From Brevundimonas mediterranea (GTDB lineage: Bacteria; Pseudomonadota; Alphaproteobacteria; Caulobacterales; Caulobacteraceae): a stretch of DNA of 64,000 nt. The DNA lies in NCBI RefSeq assembly GCF_014196125.1, contig NZ_JACIDA010000001.1, forward strand, positions 1,674,001-1,738,000. Reading direction: 5' to 3'. Both the position numbers and the translations under genes were made by a program. Under the pieces are notes generated by a model. That model did no database searches. It had not been told where the DNA came from and saw nothing but the letters and a program-made list of their open reading frames with translations. Of this stretch, positions 56,380-64,000 are shown one piece after another (positions within the stretch are counted from its first letter, which is position 1; every line of letters begins with the position of its first letter).

Positions 56380-58338
56380 TCAGAACTCCTCCCAACCTTC
56401 CGGATCGGCCTCGACCTTGAGCGCCGCGCCGCCGCGGCCGACGGTCTTCAGGGCCTGGATCATGCGATTGACGGGCTTGGGCGCGGCCTGATGAGCAGGA
56501 GCGGGGCGAGCAGGCGCCGGGCTGCGGCGGCTGGGAGCGGCGTGACCTTCTGAACCCTGGCCGACCTTGAACTGGGCCACGGACGTCTGCAGGGCTTCCG
56601 CCTCCTGGGCCAGGGAATGGCTGGCGGCGGTCGACTGCTCGACCATCGCAGCATTTTGCTGGGTGACCTGGTCCATCTGGTTCACGGCCGTGTTGACCTG
56701 GGCCAGGCCCACGGCCTGTTCCTGGGCCGAGGCCGCGATTTCCGTGACCAGGCCGTCGATCTCGGCGACACGATCGACGATCCGCTGCAAAGCCTCGCCG
56801 GTCTGACCGACCAGTTTGACGCCCGAGCCCACCTGGGTGGTGGAGGCCGAGATCAGGGTCTTGATTTCCTTGGCCGCTTCGGCCGAACGCTGGGCCAGGG
56901 CGCGGACTTCGGAGGCCACCACGGCGAAGCCGCGACCGGCCTCGCCGGCGCGCGCCGCTTCCACGCCGGCGTTCAGGGCCAGCAGATTGGTCTGGAAGGC
57001 GATCTCGTCGATCACGCCGATGATCTGGTTGATCTGCGCGGACGAGCCCTCGATCGCCTGCATGGCCGAGACGGCGTCGCGAACGATGACGCCCGAAGTC
57101 TCGGCGTCGCCCTTGGCGGCCTGAACCACGTCCGAGGCCTGACGGGCGCCCGAGGCGGTCTTGTTCACTGTGGCGGTGATCTCGTCCAAGGCGGCGGCGG
57201 TTTCTTCCAGGCTGGCGGCCTGTTGTTCGGTGCGACGCGACAGGTCGTCGGCGGCCTGCGAGATCTCGCCGGCGCCCGAGCGAATGCCCGCCACATTGCT
57301 GAGCACCACGCTCATGGCCTGCTGCAGCTGGGCGATGGCGGTGTTGAAGTCGGTCTTCAGCTTTTCGGCCCGCGGGGCGACCTCGGCGGTGAACCGGTGG
57401 GTCAGATCGCCGTTCGACATGGCGGCCAGGCCGTCGGCCAGGGCCGTCAGGGCGACACGATCCTCTTCGGCGATGCGCGCCTTCTCGGCCTCGTTGGCTA
57501 GGCGCTCGTTCTCGCTCATCGAGCGGGTCGAGGCGGCCTCGGCCTCAATGCGGATCTTTTCAACGGCGGCGTCGCGGAAGGCGACGATCGCCTGGCCCAT
57601 CTTGCCGAACTCGTCCTTGCGGTCGGCGCCGACGATCTGGATCGAGGTGTCGCCCGCCATCAGCTTCTGCATATAGCCGATCATGCTCATCGTCGGCCGC
57701 ACGATGGCGCGGGTCACGCCGAAACCGACGGCCAGGGACAGCAGCAGAACGGAGACCAGACCGATCATCACCGCCAGCATGGCGTTCTTGGTCGCCGTCT
57801 CCTGCGCGTCGCGCGTGACCACCAGCGCCGCGTCGTTGGCGGCCTTCAACTCGTCGACCGCCTCTTCCGCCGGCGCGATATAGGTGTCCGCGACGCCTTC
57901 GCGTCCGACCATGTTCTCGGCCTCGTCCACGCGGCCTTCGCGGACCAGGACCTGCCCGACCTGGACGACGTTCTTGTACCATTCGGCGTTGGCCTGGATC
58001 GCCCGGTCTATCGGCGCGGTGCGATCGGCGGGAAGGCCGGCGCGCTCTTCTTCCAGGGCGGCGATGAATTTGGCGCGGTGGGCTTCAAGTCGCTCAATGT
58101 AGTAGGGATCTTGCGACAGCAGGTAGCCGCGATAGGCGTTCTCCTGCCTGGCCAGATAGAATTCCGCCTCGGCCGTGGCGCGGGTCATGGCGTTTTCCGT
58201 GCTGCGGGCTTCGCCTGCGCTCTGGAGGGCCAGAAGATTCGTCACGACGACGGCGCCCATGACGGCGATGGCGACCAGCACCAGCGCAAACGCGCTGAAC
58301 AGCTTGCGCCCCACCGGCATGTTTTCAGTGAACTTCAC
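56380..58338 (-). CDS. Methyl-accepting chemotaxis protein with CHASE3-like sensor (McpA-like)
   Basis: This is a 652-residue transmembrane chemoreceptor heading the che operon. Transmembrane helix about 12-34; periplasmic helical CHASE3-type domain about 35-185 ([20 protein letters not shown]); second helix about 188-210; HAMP region and a second HAMP-like repeat to about 345; signalling domain with [20 protein letters not shown]; then a Pro/Ala-rich linker and the CheR/CheB tether WEEF at the end. GTG 58338 has AGGAG eight bases upstream. Position matches mcpA of Caulobacter. Confidence 0.93.
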   Translation of the reverse strand: MKFTENMPVGRKLFSAFALVLVAIAVMGAVVVTNLLALQSAGEARSTENAMTRATAEAEFYLARQENAYRGYLLSQDPYYIERLEAHRAKFIAALEEERAGLPADRTAPIDRAIQANAEWYKNVVQVGQVLVREGRVDEAENMVGREGVADTYIAPAEEAVDELKAANDAALVVTRDAQETATKNAMLAVMIGLVSVLLLSLAVGFGVTRAIVRPTMSMIGYMQKLMAGDTSIQIVGADRKDEFGKMGQAIVAFRDAAVEKIRIEAEAASTRSMSENERLANEAEKARIAEEDRVALTALADGLAAMSNGDLTHRFTAEVAPRAEKLKTDFNTAIAQLQQAMSVVLSNVAGIRSGAGEISQAADDLSRRTEQQAASLEETAAALDEITATVNKTASGARQASDVVQAAKGDAETSGVIVRDAVSAMQAIEGSSAQINQIIGVIDEIAFQTNLLALNAGVEAARAGEAGRGFAVVASEVRALAQRSAEAAKEIKTLISASTTQVGSGVKLVGQTGEALQRIVDRVAEIDGLVTEIAASAQEQAVGLAQVNTAVNQMDQVTQQNAAMVEQSTAASHSLAQEAEALQTSVAQFKVGQGSEGHAAPSRRSPAPARPAPAHQAAPKPVNRMIQALKTVGRGGAALKVEADPEGWEEF

Positions 58339-58791
58339 GCGTACTCTCCTCGGTATCGCAAAAAATCAGATCGAATCCGCAGAGACGGCGAACCCGTCCG
58401 AGTGGAGTCTCCCAAGGTCGCATCCCGATCCGCCTGCAACCGCCGCGACCGCCGGACATCCGCCGACCTGCGCTTTGCGCGTGTCGGTCGAACGCCTGGA
58501 CGTCGAAGGGCCTTGGAGAAGGATTTCGGGGAACATCAACGACCTCGGAGCATCTGCATTCTGCCCGGGAACCATGAGATGATGATTAATATGATTTCTG
58601 AACCGCACCCTAGGTAGGAATGCGTAAAGGCGGCGCGCGCAGGGCGCCGACGGGAATTTCGCCCATCAGGCGAACCTGATCGCAAAAATTAATAATGCGT
58701 GCTTTTCCCTAACTTCAGGAATGATATAGAGATTGGGTCAAAAAAGCGGCAGGGACGTGACGAGAATGGTTTCGCAGATGCGAAATATCGC
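58339..58791. other. Intergenic region between mcp and fixL-like gene
   Basis: This 453-base divergent region shows no convincing gene. It must hold the che-operon promoter and the fixL-like promoter. The right part (58560-58740) is clearly more AT-rich than its surroundings. ATCAGG-CGAA-CCTGAT (58665-58680) is a perfect six-base hairpin or operator candidate. I find no good FNR/FixK box (TTGAT-N4-ATCAA) and no good CtrA box. Confidence 0.5.
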
Positions 58792-60233
58792 ATGATGCAA
58801 GCACGACCGGCGGCTTCTACTCGACCTGCTCTGCCCCGGCTTATGGTTCGATTTGCCCGGACGTATTGGGGCGGCTTTTTGCTTGCCGCCGGGTGCGTAT
58901 TGGTTGCATCGGTTTTCCGCCTGACTATCCAGACCGTCGGCCACGTCCACTATCTGCCCATGCTGGCGGCGGTGATGGCGACCGCCCTGGTGGCTCAGCG
59001 CCCGGCGACCTTCACGGCGATCGTCCTGTCCGTCATCGCCGACATGCTGATCCTGCCTCGACAGGGGATTGCGAACGCCGTCGTCCACGCCGCCCTGTTC
59101 GTCGCCGTGGCCCTCGTGATGGCGGAGGTCTGTCACCGGTTGGCCAGCCGCAGCGCCCTGTTGGACAGCATACTGGCCTCCGTTCCGGTCGTGACCTTGA
59201 ATGGCGAGGGCCGCATTTTGCGAATCACCCCGGCCGCCGCCGATCTGCTCGGCGTCACGCCTGATGAGGCCCTCTCCCGCCCCTTCAGCACCTTCGCCGC
59301 CGATTTCGACACGACCGCGCTCGCCGCCGTGATGGACGGCGCCCCGCTGTCCCTTCCGGCGACCGGATCATGGCTGGCGCGGCGGCCGGACGGAGAGATC
59401 GTCCCCATGACGATCCACGCCAGCCTTCTTTCCCCCAGCGTGGATCCCGAGCGGATGGTGCTGTCCCTCGGCGACCAGCGGCAAACCACGGCCGCCAATG
59501 AGCGCATGCGCGACCTGATGAACCAGCTCAGCAAGAGCTGGCGGCTGAACTCCATGGGCGAAATGGCGGCGACCCTGGCGCACGAACTGAACCAGCCCCT
59601 GACGGCCGCCACCGTCTATCTGCACGCAGGCCAGACCGACATCGCCCGGGCGGGGCCGCTGGGCGACAGCGCCGGCCGCGCCCTGGATCTGGCCAAGACC
59701 CAGCTCATTCGGGCCGGCGACATCATTCGCCGCATGCGAGAGTTCGTCTCGACCGGCGCCCGCGAACTGACGGACCAGCGCGTCTCCTCGATGATCGAAG
59801 ACCTGCGCCCCTGTTCGACCTGATCCGCATGGACACAGGGGTGGTGATCCGCGTCGATGTGCGTGACGTCGGCGATCATGTGCTGGCGGATCGCATCCAG
59901 TTCCAGCAAGCGATCAACAATCTGGTCCGCAACGCCGTCGATGCTGTCGCCGGTCGCGACCTCGGCCTGGTGCGCATCACCGGCCGCAGCCTTGGAAACC
60001 AAGGTTACGAGATCGTCGTAGAAGACGACGGTCCTGGAATTCCGGAGGACCAGATGGACCGGATCTTCCAGCCGATGACCACGACCAAGGCGAGCGGAAT
60101 GGGCCTGGGCCTGTCGGTCACCCGCTCGATCATCGAGAGCCATGACGCCGTCCTGACCGTTGGCCGCAGTCCGCTGGGCGGCGCGGCCTTCTCCTTCTGT
60201 CTTTCTCCCGTCCTGGAGCTCGAAGCCGCATGA
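58792..60233 (+). pseudogene. fixL: FixL-like sensor histidine kinase, frameshifted
   Basis: The first part (58792-59823) codes for membrane helices (about 18-110, DUF4118-like), a PAS domain (about 125-240) and HisKA with TLAHELNQPLTAATVYL. It stops early with RPCST. The missing ATPase half continues in another frame (open from 59829: FQQAINNLVRNAVDAVAG, VEDDGPGIPEDQ, GMGLGLSVTRSI) to 60233. Adding one C to the C4 run at 59808-59811 restores a single frame of about 480 residues. Either a real mutation or a sequencing error. No FixL-type heme histidine context is evident in the PAS domain. The end overlaps fixJ (ATGA). Confidence 0.85.
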
Positions 60234-60841
60234 CTCAACATTCCGTCTTCGTGATCGACGACGATCAGGCCTTGCGGGATTCGCTGTTGATGCTCTTGCG
60301 GGGCGAGGGCATTCGCGCCCGCGGCTTCCCCAGCGCCACCGCCTTGCTGGACGCCCTGCCGGAAGAAAAGACGGCCTGCGTCATCACCGATCTGCGCATG
60401 CCGCAGATGGAAGGCGCCGAGTTGATCCGTCATCTGTCTCGACTGCGCGGCGAGGCCTGGCCCGTCATCGTCATCACCGGTCACGCCGACGTGCCGCTGG
60501 CGGTTCAGCTGATGAAGGAGGGCGTCGTGGACTTCATCGAGAAACCCTTCGACCCGAACCGTATCCTCGAAGCCGTGCGCGGCTGTCTGTCCGCCCTGGA
60601 GCGCCAGGAGGTCGAGAGCGAGGCGCGCGAGGAGGCGACGTCCCGCCTGGCCAGTTTGACGCCGCGAGAACGTCAGGTGTTCGAGGCCCTGATCGACGGC
60701 AAGTCGAACAAGGAAATCGCCATCAGCCTCAGCATCAGCCCGCGAACGGTCGAGATCTTCCGCGCCAAGGTGATGCAGAAGATGCAGGTCACCAGCCTGT
60801 CCATGCTGGTGCGGATGGGGCTGCGCTGCGCCGAAGTCTGA
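60230..60841 (+). CDS. fixJ: FixJ-family response regulator
   Basis: This is a 203-residue regulator: receiver (1-120, acceptor Asp in CVITDLRMPQMEG, Thr in VIVITGHAD, Lys in DFIEKPFDP) and LuxR-type helix-turn-helix (LTPRERQVFEALIDGKSNKEIA, SPRTVEIFRAKVMQKM). The pattern is FixJ/TodR. Partner of the overlapping FixL-like kinase; in Caulobacter FixLJ governs the microaerobic response. If the kinase is truly broken, FixJ may be silent or served by another kinase. Confidence 0.9.
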   Translation: MTQHSVFVIDDDQALRDSLLMLLRGEGIRARGFPSATALLDALPEEKTACVITDLRMPQMEGAELIRHLSRLRGEAWPVIVITGHADVPLAVQLMKEGVVDFIEKPFDPNRILEAVRGCLSALERQEVESEAREEATSRLASLTPRERQVFEALIDGKSNKEIAISLSISPRTVEIFRAKVMQKMQVTSLSMLVRMGLRCAEV

Positions 60842-60887
60842 AAAGGCCCTTGAGCCGCGCGGCGATCATCGCCACCTTGCAGGGGTC

Positions 60888-63395
60888 ATGAGCGACCGGT
60901 CCGCAGGCCTCGCCCCCTCCCGCGTCACTGCGGTGCTGGGGCCCACCAACACCGGCAAGACCCATCTGGCGGTCGAGCGGATGCTGGGTCACGCCTCGGG
61001 CATGATCGGCCTGCCGCTGCGCCTGCTGGCCCGCGAGATCTACGAGCGGATCGTCAGCCAACGCGGCGCCGCCGCCGTCGCCCTGATCACGGGCGAGGAA
61101 AAGATCGTCCCGCCCCGGCCGCACTATTTCGTCTGCACGGTCGAGGCCATGCCGCTGGAGCGGTCGGTCGAATTCCTGGCTGTCGACGAAGTCCAGCTGG
61201 TCGCCGACCCCGAGCGCGGCCACGTCTTCACCCAGCGGCTGCTGCACGCGCGCGGCCGGTTCGAGACCATGTTCCTGGGCGCCGGGACCATGGAGCCCCT
61301 GATCCGCCGCTTGGTGCCGGACGTCGAGATCGTGACCCGAGACCGGCTGTCGACGCTGTCCTACGCCGGGTCCAAGAAACTGACCCGCCTGCCCCGCCGC
61401 AGCGCCATCGTCGCCTTCTCGACCGAGCGGGTCTACGCCATCGCCGAACTGATCCGGCGCCAGCGCGGCGGCGCCGCCGTGGTCATGGGCAGCCTCTCGC
61501 CGCGTACCCGCAACGCTCAGGTGGCCCTGTACCAGTCGGGCGAGGTCGACTTCCTGGTCGCCACCGACGCCATCGGCATGGGGCTGAACATGGACGTGGA
61601 CCATGTCGCCTTCGCCGGCTTGCGCAAGTTCGACGGACGGCGGACCCGCTGGCTGCACGCCCACGAGATCGGCCAGATCGCCGGCCGCGCCGGCCGCCAT
61701 CTGCGCGACGGGACGTTCGGCGTCACGGCCGAGGCCGAGGATCTGGACGCCGATCTGGTGGAACAGGTGGTCGAGCACCGGTTCGATCCGGTCGAGGCGG
61801 CGGAATGGCGTAACGCCAGACTGGACTTCGACACCCTGCCCGACCTGTTGCGGTCCCTGACCGTCACGCCCCAGCGCAGCGGCCTAAGCCTGACCGCCGA
61901 GGCTTTGGACGAGACCCTGCTGCGCCGCCTGATCAAGGACGATGAGGTGGCCCGCATCGGCCGTTCGCGCGGCGCCGTCATGCGGCTGTGGGAAGCCTGC
62001 CAGCTGCCCGACTTCCAGAAGACGACGCTGGACGAGCACGCGCGACTGGCCAAGGACGTCTTCCACGCCCTGACCGGCAAGCGGGGGCGGCTGACCGACG
62101 ACTGGATGGCGCCGCGCTTCGCCTTCGTCGATCGCGACGACGGCCAGATCGACCAGCTGTCGGCCCGGCTCTCGGCCGTCCGCACCCTGTCCTATATCGC
62201 CAACCGTCCCGACTGGGTTCACGACGCCCAGGGCTGGCGCGACAGGACCCGCGCCCTGGAGGACCGTCTGTCCGACGTCCTGCACGAGCGGCTGACCGCT
62301 CGGTTCGTCGATCGCCGCACCACCGCCCTGATGCGGGCCCTGAACGTCCGCGAGGACACGTTCGCCGGCGTCGCCGACGACGGCGAGGTCACGGTCGAGG
62401 GCCAGGTGGTGGGCCAGTTGGACGGCGTCCGTTTTCAGATGGAGAAGGGCGCGTCCGCCCTGGAGGACCGCACCCTGCGCCAGGCGGCGGTCCGCGCCGT
62501 CACTCCCGAGATCAACCGCCGCCTGGGCCGTCTGGCCGCCGAGACCGACGAGGCCTTCGCCGTCACGCCGGACGGGGCGGTCCTTTGGCGCGGCGTCCTG
62601 ACCGCCCAGATCCAGTCCACGCCGACCGGCGCCGATCCCTTCTCGCCCTCCGTCCGCCTGCTGGGCGAACTGGGTCCGACGCCCGCCCGCGAGCGCGCCA
62701 AGCGCCGCATCGAGGCCTGGCTGGCGTTCGAGGCCGGTCGCGCCCTGCGGGATCTGCGTCGCCTGCGTCAGGCCGTGGAATCGGGGGCGCTCAAGGGCCT
62801 GCCGCGCGGGATCGCCTTCCGCTTGATCGAGGCCGGGGGCCTGATCGACCGGCGCGACGTCGAACGCGACCTGGCCGCCCTCAGCCAGGTCGAGCGCCGC
62901 ACGCTGAAAAGCTTCGCCATCCGCGTCGGGGTTCATTCCGTCTGGCTGCCCGGCCTGCAGAAGCCCCGCGCCCGCCATTTCGCCCAGGCCTTCCTGGACG
63001 CGCCTCTTATTCCCGCGACGCCCGATCTGATCCCCGCGCCGCCCGAACCGCCCTCGCCCCGCCTGCTCTCGGCCCACGGCCTGCGCGCGGCCGGCCGCTG
63101 GCTGGCGCCCGTCGAGACCCTGGAGAAGATGGCCGATCTGCGCGCCGCCAGTACCGCAGACAACGGCCGACTGTCCGACGCCGCCCTGGTCGATCTGGGC
63201 TGGACCGCCGATCAGGCCAAACAGGTCATCGCCGCCCTGAAGACCGAACGCGCCCGCCAGCCCGACAAGCCCGGCGTCGCACCCAGGCCGCCCAAGGATT
63301 CGCCCTTCGCCGCCCTGGCCGTCCTGACAGCGCCCCCGACGCCGCCGGCGCAAGCCAAGCGCCGTCGCCCGCGCAAGAAGACGGCGGCGGTCTGA
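60888..63395 (+). CDS. SUV3-like superfamily 2 helicase
   Basis: This is an 835-residue helicase. Motif I in VLGPTNTGKTHLAVERML, motif II DEVQLVADPERGHVFTQRLL, motif III-like MFLGAGTMEPL, motif V in LVATDAIGMGLNMDVDHVAF and motif VI in EIGQIAGRAGRH. This is the mitochondrial SUV3 RNA-helicase type, which in alphaproteobacteria is the likely ancestor form. A long C-terminal extension (about 400-835) ends in a basic tail KRRRPRKK. Probably RNA turnover, unproven. It begins 46 bases after fixJ. Confidence 0.85.
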   Translation: MSDRSAGLAPSRVTAVLGPTNTGKTHLAVERMLGHASGMIGLPLRLLAREIYERIVSQRGAAAVALITGEEKIVPPRPHYFVCTVEAMPLERSVEFLAVDEVQLVADPERGHVFTQRLLHARGRFETMFLGAGTMEPLIRRLVPDVEIVTRDRLSTLSYAGSKKLTRLPRRSAIVAFSTERVYAIAELIRRQRGGAAVVMGSLSPRTRNAQVALYQSGEVDFLVATDAIGMGLNMDVDHVAFAGLRKFDGRRTRWLHAHEIGQIAGRAGRHLRDGTFGVTAEAEDLDADLVEQVVEHRFDPVEAAEWRNARLDFDTLPDLLRSLTVTPQRSGLSLTAEALDETLLRRLIKDDEVARIGRSRGAVMRLWEACQLPDFQKTTLDEHARLAKDVFHALTGKRGRLTDDWMAPRFAFVDRDDGQIDQLSARLSAVRTLSYIANRPDWVHDAQGWRDRTRALEDRLSDVLHERLTARFVDRRTTALMRALNVREDTFAGVADDGEVTVEGQVVGQLDGVRFQMEKGASALEDRTLRQAAVRAVTPEINRRLGRLAAETDEAFAVTPDGAVLWRGVLTAQIQSTPTGADPFSPSVRLLGELGPTPARERAKRRIEAWLAFEAGRALRDLRRLRQAVESGALKGLPRGIAFRLIEAGGLIDRRDVERDLAALSQVERRTLKSFAIRVGVHSVWLPGLQKPRARHFAQAFLDAPLIPATPDLIPAPPEPPSPRLLSAHGLRAAGRWLAPVETLEKMADLRAASTADNGRLSDAALVDLGWTADQAKQVIAALKTERARQPDKPGVAPRPPKDSPFAALAVLTAPPTPPAQAKRRRPRKKTAAV

Positions 63396-63437
63396 CGTAC
63401 GGACTTTGTGGCGCGGTTAGAAATAGTGATGGCGGCC

Positions 63438-63962
63438 TTATGGCAAACCCGCGCCCGACCGGCGCGACATCGCCGCTCGTCGCCAAGCCCTTGCAATCAA
63501 GACGCCGGCCAAAGCGCCCGCCGCACCGGGCCAAACCTCGCCGACGACTGCGGAAAATGCCGAATACCAAGCGGACCAAGCATGATAGCCGGGATAGGCG
63601 TCCCGGGGCGTCAGAACGTCGTTCCACACAAACTGCAGGAACGCCCCCCCGCCAAAGCTCAACGGAATGGCCAAGGCGATGAACGCCGCCCGTCGGGGCC
63701 AGGCCAGGCTGCAGATCAGACAGACCGCAGCGATACAGGCCTGTTGCCGCCACGCCATCAGGCTCAGCGAGTCGCCGACCGAATAATCTGTCGTCCAGAA
63801 CAGCGCCATGTAGGCGAGATAGGCGACGACGGATGCGAGGAACACCGCCGCCATAAACGGTGTTTCCCGCGCGATCCGCCATCCCAGCGCCGCCCCTAGA
63901 CATCCTGCCGACCATGACAGGGCCCGCCCCTCCTCCTGAATCGCCGCGAACTCGCCCTGCAT
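63438..63962 (-). CDS. Membrane protein of unknown function
   Basis: This is a 174-residue protein with about four or five hydrophobic segments (AAVFLASVVAYLAYMALFW, ACIAAVCLICSLAW, AAFIALAIPLSFGGGAFLQF, GAAGALAGVLIARAW). The N-terminal 20 residues are hydrophilic. I do not recognise the family. ATG 63962 has GGAAGG at a suitable distance. It is convergent with the helicase; the 42-base gap holds no clear terminator. Confidence 0.65.
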   Translation of the reverse strand: MQGEFAAIQEEGRALSWSAGCLGAALGWRIARETPFMAAVFLASVVAYLAYMALFWTTDYSVGDSLSLMAWRQQACIAAVCLICSLAWPRRAAFIALAIPLSFGGGAFLQFVWNDVLTPRDAYPGYHAWSAWYSAFSAVVGEVWPGAAGALAGVLIARAWRRAAMSRRSGAGLP

Positions 63963-64000
63963 CGCCGCCTTCCAGCCATTCCGGGAAGGCGGGGCGAGCT

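Noticed and set aside
58339-58791. FNR/FixK box for the fixLJ region
   Set aside because: No TTGAT-N4-ATCAA-like sequence was found in this gap.

Overview
The window looks like a chromosomal segment of a Caulobacteraceae alphaproteobacterium, most likely Brevundimonas or a close relative. The DNA is very GC-rich. The chemotaxis gene order (mcp-cheX-cheY-cheA-cheW-cheR-cheB-cheY-cheD-cheU-cheY-cheE) is the one known from Caulobacter crescentus. There are also two TonB-dependent receptors, a PleC/DivJ-type cell-cycle kinase, and a Ku/LigD end-joining pair. I see no insertion sequence, prophage, integrase or CRISPR array. Species assignment is inference.

Layout. 1-4.8 kb: the end of a MarR regulator, a soluble globin-coupled chemoreceptor, and a blue-light (LOV) hybrid histidine kinase. 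5-15 kb: a stress and DNA-repair block with a GT4 glycosyltransferase, a glycogen-debranching-type glucosidase, a TIGR02587/TIGR02588 membrane pair, ku convergent with ligD, a sorbosone-dehydrogenase-like lipoprotein and a DUF2231 membrane protein. 15-19.4 kb: a TonB receptor divergent from a Tat-exported metallophosphoesterase, then a small DUF883-like protein. 19.5-24.8 kb: a HisKA_2 kinase next to an alternative oxidase, a response regulator/kinase/VIT transporter operon, and a cytochrome b561. 25-31 kb: a tandem glycine riboswitch leading a TonB receptor, S9 peptidase and amidohydrolase operon. 31-34.4 kb: a solute-binding lipoprotein divergent from a TctD/TctE-like two-component pair. 34.5-36.1 kb: SDR and SnoaL-like genes divergent from an HxlR regulator. 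36.2-38.7 kb: a PleC/DivJ-type kinase with a candidate CtrA box. 38.7-47.4 kb: a complete kdp potassium operon with KdpDE, a TorF-like porin inserted between kdpB and kdpC, and two tandem 27-residue membrane microproteins ahead of kdpA. 47.5-48.4 kb: a PhyH-type oxygenase and tRNA-Arg(CCT). 48.6-58.3 kb: the twelve-gene chemotaxis operon. 58.8-60.8 kb: a frameshifted FixL-like kinase and FixJ. 60.9-64 kb: a SUV3-like helicase and a membrane protein of unknown function.

How the genes work together. Signal transduction dominates: there are eight histidine-kinase-type genes including CheA and the broken FixL, plus light, globin, potassium and respiration inputs. Many neighbouring genes share ATGA, GTGA or TGATG stop/start overlaps, so translational coupling supports several operons.

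The most unusual finding is a canonical tandem glycine aptamer (30805-30983, minus strand) in front of a TonB-dependent receptor with a peptidase and an amidohydrolase. This suggests glycine-responsive outer-membrane uptake, perhaps of peptides. Other points worth following are an extra microprotein and a porin inside kdp, a CheY with an arginine-rich c-di-GMP-type segment and a FliM-like C-terminal peptide, matching C-terminal tails on CheD and CheU, and two near-identical ECF-like promoters, one ahead of the LOV kinase and one ahead of the DUF2231-sorbosone dehydrogenase-ligD operon.
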